A DNA stretch of 16,399 nt from an uncultured Campylobacter sp. (GTDB lineage: Bacteria; Campylobacterota; Campylobacteria; Campylobacterales; Campylobacteraceae): positions 1 to 16,399 of the forward strand of contig NZ_CALIBF010000123.1 in assembly GCF_938045465.1 (NCBI RefSeq), given 5' to 3'. Positions 1-6,818 of the stretch are shown here, in pieces. Under the pieces are notes generated by a model. It did no database searches. It was not told the origin of the DNA and saw only the letters and a program-made list of their open reading frames with translations. The position numbers and the translations under genes are program-made. The number at the start of each line of letters is the position of its first letter. The first letter of the stretch is position 1.

Positions 1-909
1 TTAAATATCCCCAGCCTCGATCTAAATACAAGCGGCATCACGGCGCTTTTGGGCTCCAACGGCAGCGGCAAATCCACGCTGCTGCGGATTTTGGCCTTTT
101 TACAGCGTCCAAGCAGCGGTAGCGTGGAGCTTTGGGGGCAGCGGGCGCCCTCTTTGCAGACGTTGCGGCAGATCTGCCTGCTGCTGCCCGAGCCCGTGCT
201 TTTAAAACGCAGCGTGGAGCAAAATTTTAAATTTGCGCTCAAAAGCCGCGGCGCGCTTGCGGAATTTGACGAGCGAGTGGATGAAGCGCTCGGTCTAACG
301 GGGCTTGATAGAAGTTTTTTATCAAAGAAGCATTTCGAGCTTAGCTCGGGGCAGACGCAACGCATCGCGTTTGCGCTCGCTCTGGCGCAGCGCGCGAAGC
401 TCTATCTGCTCGACGAGCCGACCAACAGCCTCGATCTTGCCGCCTCCAAGCTCTTTGCACGCGCGATTTTATTTATGCGAAGCCGCTACGGCTGCGGCTT
501 TATCATCGCCAGCCACGATGAGAAATGGCTCAGCGCGATCGCGCAAAGAAGCGTATTTCTGCATCGCGGCAAAATATGCGAGTTTGAATACAAAAACATC
601 TTTGACGTGCAAAACGGAATTTTAAAATTTTCGGATGAAATTTCGCTGCGCCTTGAAGAGGTGCTCGCACGCGCTCGCAAAATCGCGATAAATCCGAGTA
701 AAATTTTATTATCCCAAAGCCCGTTTGAGCGCTGCTTCGCGGGGATTTTGCACTCGGTTTCGCTTCAGTACGGCTCCTCGCTGCTCATCAAGATCAAGGC
801 GGGCGACGTGTTGCTAAAATGCGTCACGGCGCAGGATGAGCGGCGCTGGAGCGTGGGCGAGAAGATCTATTTCGGATTTGAAAACGGCGCGTTTTTAGGG
901 CTGGAGTAA
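1..909 (+). CDS. tupC: TupC/ModC-like tungstate or molybdate ABC transporter ATP-binding protein (5' end outside window)
   Basis: ATPase subunit of an ABC importer, most likely for tungstate or molybdate. The reading frame is open from base 1 (first codons LNIPSLDLN), so the true start lies upstream; 302 codons are visible. Seen: Walker A GSNGSGKST (bases 52-78), a SV-E-N stretch after the Q-loop, signature LSSGQTQR (a variant of LSGGQ), Walker B LYLLDEP, D-loop NSLD and switch histidine in ASHD. About 90 residues follow the ATPase core, with a strand-rich tail (LLIKIKAGDVLLK) that may be a regulatory or TOBE-like domain. Odd: where relatives usually have Gln in the Q-loop (LLPQEP), this protein has LLLPEP, so the Q seems replaced by Pro. 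The substrate is inferred from overall similarity to TupC and from the downstream molybdo/tungsto-enzyme genes; tupA and tupB, if present, would lie upstream. Another oxyanion ATPase is possible. Confidence 0.72.
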   Translation, partial: LNIPSLDLNTSGITALLGSNGSGKSTLLRILAFLQRPSSGSVELWGQRAPSLQTLRQICLLLPEPVLLKRSVEQNFKFALKSRGALAEFDERVDEALGLTGLDRSFLSKKHFELSSGQTQRIAFALALAQRAKLYLLDEPTNSLDLAASKLFARAILFMRSRYGCGFIIASHDEKWLSAIAQRSVFLHRGKICEFEYKNIFDVQNGILKFSDEISLRLEEVLARARKIAINPSKILLSQSPFERCFAGILHSVSLQYGSSLLIKIKAGDVLLKCVTAQDERRWSVGEKIYFGFENGAFLGLE

Positions 910-1157
910 TTCTGCGCGAAGTGCGGATAAGCTTTATTTTGCTTTTAGAATTTTATTCGCGCGGCACTAATATTATTTCTTCAAATTTTTACTGCGAACC
1001 ATCTATCACGGCATACCCGGTGAAACAGAACATAAAAATTTGCGCCTTTAAATTTTGAAATTTACAGGTATGGCTTTACCTAGCGGCGCAGCGTGAAATT
1101 TTAAAATTCCATTGCTAAGAAATTTGAGAGCTTAGCCGCGAATACAGCTAACGGGAT

Positions 1158-1194
1158 TTTGAAATTCCACAATTTCTAGGCGCGGAATTTCAAA
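1158..1194. repeat. Inverted repeat, 11-bp perfect arms
   Basis: Arms TTTGAAATTCC (1158-1168) and GGAATTTCAAA (1184-1194) enclose 15 bases. The transcript could form a hairpin on either strand, but the stem is AT-rich and no T-run follows directly. It could help end transcription between the convergent genes or be part of the local AAATTCC word enrichment. Confidence 0.45.
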
Positions 1195-1403
1195 TTCTAA
1201 ATTTTAACTCCGCGGAATTTGCCCGCAAATTTACGAACGAAATTATATGTTCCTCCGAGGAACGCGCCGTTTGCCTACAGTGCAAAGGTGGAACGATAGT
1301 AAGAATTCTGCGGCGCAAAACTCGCGTAAAATTCCAAGCAGACTGCACGGAATTCCGATAAAATTTAAAAACTGTGCGGAATTTTATAAAATTTCGCGAG
1401 CTC

Positions 1404-1435
1404 AAAAAAGCGGCAGAGCTTTAGCCTTACACTGC
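1404..1435 (-). terminator. Weak Rho-independent terminator candidate after the cysteine desulfurase gene
   Basis: Read on the minus strand directly after the stop codon: GCAG, about 15 bases that include GGCTAAAGC, then CTGC, CGC and a run of six T (A-run at 1404-1409 on the plus strand). The stem is only four to five base pairs, so the T-run and position are the main support. Confidence 0.33.
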
Positions 1436-2761
1436 TTAAATCTTCCCGCCGAACATCTCATACATCGCCTTTTCCTCGCCCCAAAGATCTCGGTGTTTTT
1501 TGATGCAGGATTTTATCGCGCCCACGAGATATAGCACGTCTTGCTCGGTGTGTGTATAGTGCAGGCTCACGCGCACGAAGCCGGGCTTGGCTTCTGGCAT
1601 GCGCCCCTCCTTGATACCCAGCAGATCGTGAGCGTACGGCCCCGCGCACATCACGCCCGCGCGCGTCTGGATACCGAAGTCGTTGCTAAGGCTCGCGGCG
1701 AAATCATACGCCGAGACGCCGCGCACGTTAAACGAAATTATCGGCAGCCGCGGCGCGCCCTTTGGAGCGTAGTTTATGATCTCGTCAATGCCCGCTAGCT
1801 CGCGCTCAAAAAGCCGCGCGAGCTCGTCCTCGGCGCTTTTTATTTGCTCGAAGCCCACCTCGTTTCGCAGCGCGTAGGCCAAATTTGCCCGCATAAGCCC
1901 GATAATAGGCGGCGTACCGCCCTCCTCTAGCTGCTCGGGATTTTTCAAAAACACGTGCCCTTCGCGGCTAGCGTAGGCGACCGTACCGCCCGCGGCAAAG
2001 GTCGGCACATCGCTACTGAGCAGCTCCTTTTTGATCGCCAAAAGCCCACAGCTTGCAGGTCCTCCTAGCAACTTATGCGGCGAGAGGAAAATCGCGTCGA
2101 AATGATCGCAATCTAAATTTGCGTGCGAGCTCAGCGCCGCGCAGTCAAAGGCCACGATCCCGCCCGTAGCCCTGATTAGCTCGCTGATCTTTTTGTAGTC
2201 GCTGACGACGCCCGTGACATTTGAGGCGGCGCTAAACGAACCGATGATGCAGCGTCTGGCGTTTAGCTTTAGGATACGCTCGAGTGCTAGCAGATCGATC
2301 TCGCCGCCCTCGCTAAGAGGCACGCGCAAGTAGTCGCAAAGCCCCTCGCGAAAGCTAAGCTCGTTTGAGTGGTGTTCGTATGGCGAAACGAGCACGAGCG
2401 GAAGCTGCGCTGCGCGTAGATTTGCCTCGCCGATCGCGCATCTGGTCGCAGGCGGCAGGTAGATGCCGAGCAGCTCCTGAAATTTCTTGATCGCGGCCGT
2501 CGCGCCCTGTCCGCAGGCGATGAGATAAAACCGCTCGTCAAGCCCTAGCAGCTTTTTTAGGCTCTCGCGCGCGCCCTCGTAGCGACGCTGCGTGATGATC
2601 GCGCTGGAGCTACTGTCGGAGTGGGTATTGGCGTAGGTTTTTAAAATTTCGCCTATCTCGCGCTCTATGGGCTCATAAGCAAGCCCCGAAGCCGCGAAAT
2701 CAAAATAGTGCACGCCCGGTTTTAGGATGATATTTTTTCGAATTTCGTCTAAGCTTAGCAT
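1436..2761 (-). CDS. Cysteine desulfurase, class V aminotransferase fold (SufS/CsdA-like)
   Basis: PLP enzyme, 441 residues, expected to remove sulfur from L-cysteine as an enzyme-bound persulfide and hand it to Fe-S, thiocofactor or selenium pathways in the cytoplasm. Seen: start YFDFAASGLA, typical of the family; SPYEHHSN with the cofactor-stacking His at about 131; FDCAALSSH with the PLP Asp at about 206; the PLP lysine in SPHKLLGGPASCG (Lys230); and RAGVMCAGP near the C-terminus, matching the R-x-G-x-x-C-A loop that carries the catalytic cysteine (Cys372). Length fits the SufS/CsdA group. The ATG at 2761 is supported by AAAGG 7-8 bases upstream and a TATAAT at 2794-2789. The gene is isolated, with no sufE, iscU or suf genes beside it. 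The nearby FdhD needs a desulfurase partner and selenoprotein synthesis needs selenide, so it may serve these; that is inference from context only. Confidence 0.83.
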   Translation of the reverse strand: MLSLDEIRKNIILKPGVHYFDFAASGLAYEPIEREIGEILKTYANTHSDSSSSAIITQRRYEGARESLKKLLGLDERFYLIACGQGATAAIKKFQELLGIYLPPATRCAIGEANLRAAQLPLVLVSPYEHHSNELSFREGLCDYLRVPLSEGGEIDLLALERILKLNARRCIIGSFSAASNVTGVVSDYKKISELIRATGGIVAFDCAALSSHANLDCDHFDAIFLSPHKLLGGPASCGLLAIKKELLSSDVPTFAAGGTVAYASREGHVFLKNPEQLEEGGTPPIIGLMRANLAYALRNEVGFEQIKSAEDELARLFERELAGIDEIINYAPKGAPRLPIISFNVRGVSAYDFAASLSNDFGIQTRAGVMCAGPYAHDLLGIKEGRMPEAKPGFVRVSLHYTHTEQDVLYLVGAIKSCIKKHRDLWGEEKAMYEMFGGKI

Positions 2762-2788
2762 TCGCGGCCTTTAAAATTTAAGTGGTTA

Positions 2789-2794
2789 ATTATA
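2789..2794 (-). promoter_or_regulatory. Sigma-70 -10 box of the cysteine desulfurase gene
   Basis: A perfect TATAAT on the minus strand, 28 bases upstream of the start codon, in the context CACTATAATTAACC. No clear -35 hexamer is visible; an AT-rich stretch lies upstream, as is common for sigma-70 promoters in Campylobacter. Confidence 0.55.
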
Positions 2795-2909
2795 GTGAAA
2801 TTTGGATTAATTTAGGGCCTAGCAGGGAGGAATTTTAATGAGAATTTAGAAAAGCTTTGCCCACTATATCACTTAATTTCTGATGCTATATAGTTTTACT
2901 CTTTCAAAT

Positions 2910-4367
2910 TTATTGATTACTATCTAGTTTTTTAGCTGCTTCTTGTCTTAGAATTTCGGCATAATCTTTCATATCTATTTTCTCGCCATTATGTAGAATT
3001 TTCACTTTCGCTTCCTCTAGCATTTCCTCAAAATTTAAATATTTAAAAAATGTCTCAATATCGAATGCCTCGGTATTGTTTTTATCTTTGAGGCTACTTT
3101 TTTGCAAAATCTCTTCATCGCTCAGCCCATTGCCGCAAAGAGCTTTATATCTATCTATTTTCATATTATAGAAATTTAATATTTTAATATCCGGTTCTAG
3201 CTTAGTACATTTTTTATCATTTGGCATATAACCGAAAAATTTTATAAAATCTTTTTCTTTCCAGTATCTATCGGTTCCTTTATCTTTTTCTTCATTATTT
3301 TTAACTTCCCATCTGCCTCGAAGAGCCCAATCATATGATTCTAAAATCTTTTCTCCATAGCAGTAATCGTTCATATGGTTTATGTAAGACTCTTTCTTTT
3401 TTATAGATCCAGCTAAACTATCCAAACAATTTCTATAAGCCGTAACAATATCATCTTGACTCGGTAGACCATCTATATTATATTTTATTAATAATTCTAA
3501 TTTATCTTTATACATCATATCCCGCGGAAGAAAAGTATAAATAGATTTTTTAAATATTTCCTTTTGTTTAAACGAAATGCCGTTCTCACTTAAATAATAC
3601 AAAGGACCTTCATATGCTTTCGGTTTCATACCTCTTTGTAGCATCATATCGGCAATTTCTATCAAATTACTATATATTGCATAGTTTAATGGATAAACAG
3701 GATCTTTTGAGTGATCATGATTGATTAGACACTCAGTACGTAATTTTATATCTATATTGTTGCCAACTATGATTTCGGTATCGTCAGAATATCTAGGGCA
3801 AACTATATAGCCCTGCACCATTTTGACTTCTTCAAATTTAACCCCGTTGTCTAAAAGCAGTCTTACCGATTTAGTAGCATTATTTTCTATCGCATAAGCC
3901 ATAGCGGATAGCTTGTATTCGTCTTTTTTATGTATATCCGCACCTAGCTTTATAAGCTCTTGGGTAGTATTTGCATCGTCCCAAAAGCTAGAATACATCA
4001 CAGGCGTCACCCCTCCGTGCATAGTATGATCGACGGTTAAATTGTTATCTTTCATAAATTTTAAAATTTTATCAGTTTGCTTGCTTTTTAAAAGCCTTTT
4101 TAGCTCTACGTCTATAGCGGGTTCTTTAAATACGTTTTTCGGGTTTGAATTATAATCTATATCCCAGTAGCGAAATGCGAAGCTATCGACCTCTTCTTGG
4201 GTTACGTATTTGCTAAGACCCGGCACTTTGGAGACATTAGTATCTGAAGTAACGGTAAAATGAGTTTGTTTGTGCTCCGTAAGACCCGATCTTTCGACTA
4301 GCAGATACAGCGCGCATACGACTATCACGCAGATAGCATAAATAAACCGAAGTTTGAAGCTTTTCAA
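2910..4367 (-). CDS. Membrane-anchored ankyrin-repeat protein, AT-rich
   Basis: Protein of 485 residues, function unknown. Residues about 7-24 (IYAICVIVVCALYLLV) form one hydrophobic segment after a basic start, so it is probably a signal anchor with the remainder outside the cytoplasm. Ankyrin-type units are visible at about 119-178 (GVTPVMYSS, ELIKLGADIHKKD, AMAYAIENNATKSVRLLLDNGVKF) and more weakly at about 226-250 (LNYAIYSNLIEIADMMLQRGMKP). The C-terminal half is Lys/Asp/Glu-rich without a recognised domain. The start is TTG at 4367, chosen because AAGGGA lies about 8 bases upstream and no ATG fits. Base composition is clearly lower in GC than the neighbours, with codons such as ATA and AAT frequent, which suggests transfer. 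Ankyrin repeats mediate protein binding; similar bacterial proteins include immunity or host-interaction factors, but nothing here decides between these. Confidence 0.75.
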   Translation of the reverse strand: MKSFKLRFIYAICVIVVCALYLLVERSGLTEHKQTHFTVTSDTNVSKVPGLSKYVTQEEVDSFAFRYWDIDYNSNPKNVFKEPAIDVELKRLLKSKQTDKILKFMKDNNLTVDHTMHGGVTPVMYSSFWDDANTTQELIKLGADIHKKDEYKLSAMAYAIENNATKSVRLLLDNGVKFEEVKMVQGYIVCPRYSDDTEIIVGNNIDIKLRTECLINHDHSKDPVYPLNYAIYSNLIEIADMMLQRGMKPKAYEGPLYYLSENGISFKQKEIFKKSIYTFLPRDMMYKDKLELLIKYNIDGLPSQDDIVTAYRNCLDSLAGSIKKKESYINHMNDYCYGEKILESYDWALRGRWEVKNNEEKDKGTDRYWKEKDFIKFFGYMPNDKKCTKLEPDIKILNFYNMKIDRYKALCGNGLSDEEILQKSSLKDKNNTEAFDIETFFKYLNFEEMLEEAKVKILHNGEKIDMKDYAEILRQEAAKKLDSNQ

Positions 4368-4761
4368 AATTTTCCCTTAGAATTTTGCCCGCGACTATAT
4401 CCAATCAGTACTTAATAAAATATAAATACTATATAGGCGAAATAGGCAAAGCTAGCTGAAAAATGCGGTTAAGCTGGGTTTAAACGATGAAATCTTTCGA
4501 GTAAATTTGGCGAACGAATGCCGTCATAGACCATATTTGCGTAATCGTATCCCTATTTGCACGCTACGCTAGGCTCTATATCCGAAGCTCGTTCGCCGTA
4601 AATTTTACCGCAACATCTTTGCGCAACCTCTTCTTGAAAGCACAAACTACCGAAAACTATCGTCGTGCTAATGAGTGCGAGCCGCTACCGCATCACAAAG
4701 AGCCGCTATTTTGCGGATATATTCGCAAGCTGCTCGCGCGGTCATAAAGCACGCTTTGCGC
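4368..4761. other. Intergenic region with an inverted-repeat-bounded segment
   Basis: I see no gene. The part next to the ankyrin gene (4368-4440) is AT-rich and probably carries its promoter; TATAGT at 4399-4394 on the minus strand is one weak -10 candidate. From about 4500 the composition is back to that of the chromosome. The stretch 4606-4761 has short open frames on both strands but none with a good ribosome binding site or protein-like composition. Confidence 0.5.
4503..4605. repeat. 103-bp segment bounded by inverted repeats
   Basis: AAATTT GGCGAACGA at 4503-4517 is matched by TCGTTCGCC GT AAATTT at 4589-4605: a perfect 9-bp core extended by six more matching bases after a two-base offset. 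The 71 bases between them contain TATTTGC twice and ACGCTACGCTAGG, with no coding potential. It could be a remnant of a small non-autonomous element or a structured RNA; nothing seen decides this. Confidence 0.4.
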
Positions 4762-4950
4762 CTATTTGCCGATAAAATTTTTCTGCAGCCACTCCATCGC
4801 TTTTTCTTCGCTTTCAAATCTGCCGCTTTTGGCGACTTGAAACTGCCCCTCGTAGAAGCGAATTCTGATACCGTCCTGGACGCTATCTACCTTGATACGT
4901 GTGATCCTGTCTTTGTTTAGATAGGTTCGATCGTTTAGCTTTACAAACAT
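4762..4950 (-). CDS. Small protein, 62 residues, in the fdhD-modE gene cluster
   Basis: I do not recognise a named family. The product begins MFVKLNDRTYLNKDRITRIK and ends EKAMEWLQKNFIGK. The pattern of alternating hydrophobic residues in the first 45 positions suggests a small beta-sheet, followed by a C-terminal helix carrying ESEEKAMEWLQKNF. No cysteines, signal peptide or membrane segment. AAGGAGA lies 5-6 bases upstream of the ATG, a strong ribosome binding site, and the gene starts 17 bases after the stop of the ModE-like gene, so co-transcription is likely. The location suggests a job in formate dehydrogenase expression or molybdenum/tungsten handling, but this is guilt by association only. 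A longer open frame on the opposite strand (4675-4920) is a shadow. Confidence 0.7.
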   Translation of the reverse strand: MFVKLNDRTYLNKDRITRIKVDSVQDGIRIRFYEGQFQVAKSGRFESEEKAMEWLQKNFIGK

Positions 4951-4967
4951 CGTTGTCTCCTTTAAAT

Positions 4968-5759
4968 TTAATGGTTTTTATCTTTTGCTTTACTTGCGTC
5001 TTTCTCGCCCTCTTTTTTCAAAAACAGCTCCTTAAAGCGCTCGTTTGCGTAGTTTTCTATATCGCTTTGCAGCTGCTTATACGCGGCGATCAGCTCATAG
5101 GCGCGCTCATTTAGCGTCGTGCCCGCGGCATTGCCGCCGCCTTGCTTGGTGCTAAAGAGCTCCTCTTGCAGATTTTTTTGCAAAATTTGCAGATGGCTCC
5201 AGCATTTTTTGTAGTTCATCCCCAAAACCTCTGCGGCCTTAGAGATGGAACCCGTTTGAGCGATCACGTCCAGCACTTCGGTTTTGCCCTTGCCGAAAAT
5301 GAGCTCGCCCTGCGCATTTTCGATCCAAGTTTTCGTTTTTACCCTCATTCTTTTGCCTTTCTTCTCCTTAAAGCAGCCCAGCTGACAATATTTCACGTCT
5401 ATGGCGTGCTCCTTAAGCGTAGAGCGCACCGTATCGAACCCTACTCCACCGCTAGCTACGGCTCGGGCGTCGCGACAAAAAATCCGTCTTTTCTCATCCA
5501 AAAGCGGATCTAGCTTTTGCAGCGCCTTTATGCTGCTTCCGCTGCATTGCAGCTTGCCGAACTGCCCGAGTTCGCAGCGATCTATCCGTATCCCTTCGCG
5601 CGCCGCGAGATCTCCTACGACGCTTGCATCTACGCCTAATTTGGCGGCGATCTTAAACGCCGCGCCGCAATCGAGCTTGCCGCTTGGATTTAGTAAATTT
5701 AAAATCAGCCTTTTGATCTCGCTTGCTTTTTTATCGTCTATCTTGATATCTATCTCCAT
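4968..5759 (-). CDS. modE: ModE-like transcriptional regulator with duplicated N-terminal domain
   Basis: Protein of 263 residues. Residues about 157-235 match the winged-helix DNA-binding domain of ModE/LysR type: EVLDVIAQTGSISKAAEVLG, then MNYKKCWSHLQIL as recognition region, a wing with KQGGGNAAGTTLNERA and a following helix. In E. coli ModE this domain is N-terminal and is followed by two molybdate-binding Mop domains; here it is C-terminal and no Mop domain is seen. The first 135 residues hold two related units, one ending IRIDRCELGQFGK (about 57-69) and one ending IDVKYCQLGCFKEKKG (about 120-135), each with a helical lead-in; the Cys-x-LG-x-F core is shared. A role in Mo/W- or formate-dependent control of fdh, tup or nap is inferred from family and context. 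The gene starts 9 bases after fdhD with GAGGG before the ATG, so the two are surely one transcript. Confidence 0.78.
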   Translation of the reverse strand: MEIDIKIDDKKASEIKRLILNLLNPSGKLDCGAAFKIAAKLGVDASVVGDLAAREGIRIDRCELGQFGKLQCSGSSIKALQKLDPLLDEKRRIFCRDARAVASGGVGFDTVRSTLKEHAIDVKYCQLGCFKEKKGKRMRVKTKTWIENAQGELIFGKGKTEVLDVIAQTGSISKAAEVLGMNYKKCWSHLQILQKNLQEELFSTKQGGGNAAGTTLNERAYELIAAYKQLQSDIENYANERFKELFLKKEGEKDASKAKDKNH

Positions 5760-5768
5760 GCCGCCCTC

Positions 5769-6551
5769 TTAACTCAAAATTCTCTCTTTGCCGCTATAAA
5801 CGTTTAAATTTTCGCCGCGCGCGAAGCCGCAAAGGGTAAGATCAAATTTACGCGCGATCACGACGCCCAGACTCGTAGGAGCCGTACGCGAAACAAGCGC
5901 GCTAATGCCGCTCATCACGGCTTTGGCGACCATTTCAGAGCTTAGCCTGCCGCTTACCAAAAGAAGCGAGCCCTGCGTATCGTGCCCCGCCAAGACCGCC
6001 TTGCCGACCGATTTATCGATGGTATTGTGCTGGGCGATATCCTCGCCGATAAAATACTCGCCGCCCGCGGTAAAGAGCTTTGCGGTGTGCACGCAGCCGG
6101 TCATCTCATAAAGCTCGCACTGCGTGTAAAACTCGCTCATCAAATTTAAAATTTCATTCTTATGAAATTTAGCGTCCGAGCGGACTTTGCGCGCCGCCAT
6201 CGCTGCAGGATCGATATTTGCGGTAGAGCTGCGCCCGCAGCCGCTGATGATGACCTTTTCGGCATCGAAGCTATTTAGCCGCTTTTCGTTTATCTCGCCG
6301 CAGACATTCACGCTAAGTCCGTCCGGCGCGAGCTCGATGCTTTTTATACCGCTTGGATCCGAGATCAAATTTTCGCTCAGCAAATAGCCTACCGCAAGCG
6401 CCTTTAAATCGCTCGGAGTCGCCATCAGTGCGCCGAAACGCTTGTCGTTTAGTAAAATTTCAAGCTTGATCTCGCGAACCAAGATATCGCTTACGATCCT
6501 TCTTTCATCCCCTTTAAATTTAACTATCTCCGCCCTATAAATCGGCTCCAT
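5769..6551 (-). CDS. fdhD: FdhD, sulfur carrier for formate dehydrogenase activation
   Basis: FdhD (260 residues here) passes sulfur from a cysteine desulfurase to the bis-PGD cofactor of formate dehydrogenase, which is needed for activity; it acts in the cytoplasm. Family marks seen: ALAVGYLLSENLI (about 51-63), SGCGRSS (103-109), TGCVHTA (151-157), GEDIAQHNTIDKSVGKA (169-185) and SRTAPTSLGV near the end. E. coli FdhD has a C-x-x-C pair (Cys121/Cys124) in the flexible loop; here only the first cysteine (Cys105) is present and the second position is Ser, as seems tolerated in parts of the family. AAGGAAGG four bases before the ATG is a strong ribosome binding site. It lies 267 bases downstream of fdhA, beyond a terminator-like hairpin, and 9 bases upstream of the ModE-like gene. 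Confident from several conserved motifs. Confidence 0.93.
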   Translation of the reverse strand: MEPIYRAEIVKFKGDERRIVSDILVREIKLEILLNDKRFGALMATPSDLKALAVGYLLSENLISDPSGIKSIELAPDGLSVNVCGEINEKRLNSFDAEKVIISGCGRSSTANIDPAAMAARKVRSDAKFHKNEILNLMSEFYTQCELYEMTGCVHTAKLFTAGGEYFIGEDIAQHNTIDKSVGKAVLAGHDTQGSLLLVSGRLSSEMVAKAVMSGISALVSRTAPTSLGVVIARKFDLTLCGFARGENLNVYSGKERILS

Positions 6552-6671
6552 AGACCTTCCTTATTTTAATTTCGCCCGTATCGTAGTGAAATTTTGCTTA
6601 AATAGCCTTAATTCGCCGAAGTAAAGCCGAAGCGGCGTGCGTAAATTTAAAGCGCTCGCAGTTTTGTATTT

Positions 6672-6696
6672 AAAAAATCGCGTGGAAAATTCCACG
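6672..6696 (-). terminator. Rho-independent terminator downstream of fdhA
   Basis: On the minus strand the palindrome CGTGGAATTTTCCACG (6696-6681) is followed by CGA and six T (6677-6672). The two 7-bp arms leave only two bases between them, so the folded form is probably a six-pair stem with a four-base loop. Stem plus T-run fit a terminator for fdhA and would make fdhD depend on its own promoter or on read-through. Confidence 0.5.
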
Positions 6697-6736
6697 AGCC
6701 GCTCGCACCGTGAGCACAAGCGACCATGAAACGCCC

Positions 6737-6792
6737 GCAAAGATAAAATTTCATCAAATTTTGCCGTAGCGGCGATTAAATTTCATCTTTGC
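6737..6792. repeat. Long imperfect hairpin between fdhA and fdhD
   Basis: GCAAAGATAAAATTT (6737-6751) pairs with AAATTTCATCTTTGC (6778-6792), 14 of 15 positions. A second small hairpin, GCCG-TAG-CGGC (6763-6773), sits in the loop. In RNA of one orientation the mismatch becomes a G-U pair, so the stem is nearly continuous. It may protect the fdhA transcript end or be part of its termination. Confidence 0.5.
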
Positions 6793-6797
6793 AAAGC

Positions 6798-6815
6798 GGG
6801 CGGAATTTACCGCCC
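6798..6815 (-). repeat. GC-rich hairpin three bases after the fdhA stop codon
   Basis: GGGCGG and CCGCCC arms enclose six bases (AATTTA on the plus strand). There is no T-run on either side, so it is not a classic terminator by itself; with the 6737-6792 hairpin it makes the fdhA 3' untranslated region strongly structured. Confidence 0.45.
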
Positions 6816-6818
6816 AAA

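Larger units (their letters stand above)
910..1435. other. Intergenic region rich in GGAATT/AAATTCC words
   Basis: No convincing gene lies between the two convergent genes that flank this stretch. The sequence is AT-rich and dominated by AAATTT runs and by the words AAATTCC and GGAATTT, at least seven times between about 1100 and 1390. It contains a perfect 11-bp inverted repeat, TTTGAAATTCC at 1158-1168 and GGAATTTCAAA at 1184-1194, with a 15-base loop. A short open frame at 1247-1534 is antisense overlap with the desulfurase gene and has no protein character. Confidence 0.6.

Noticed and set aside
1541..1798. Open frames opposite the cysteine desulfurase gene (also 1247-1534 and 2287-2541)
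   Set aside because: They are shadows of the GC-rich coding strand, without ribosome binding sites or recognisable protein features.
4675..4920. 81-residue plus-strand open frame over the small protein gene
   Set aside because: It has no ribosome binding site, and the minus-strand frame has a strong one and operon spacing.
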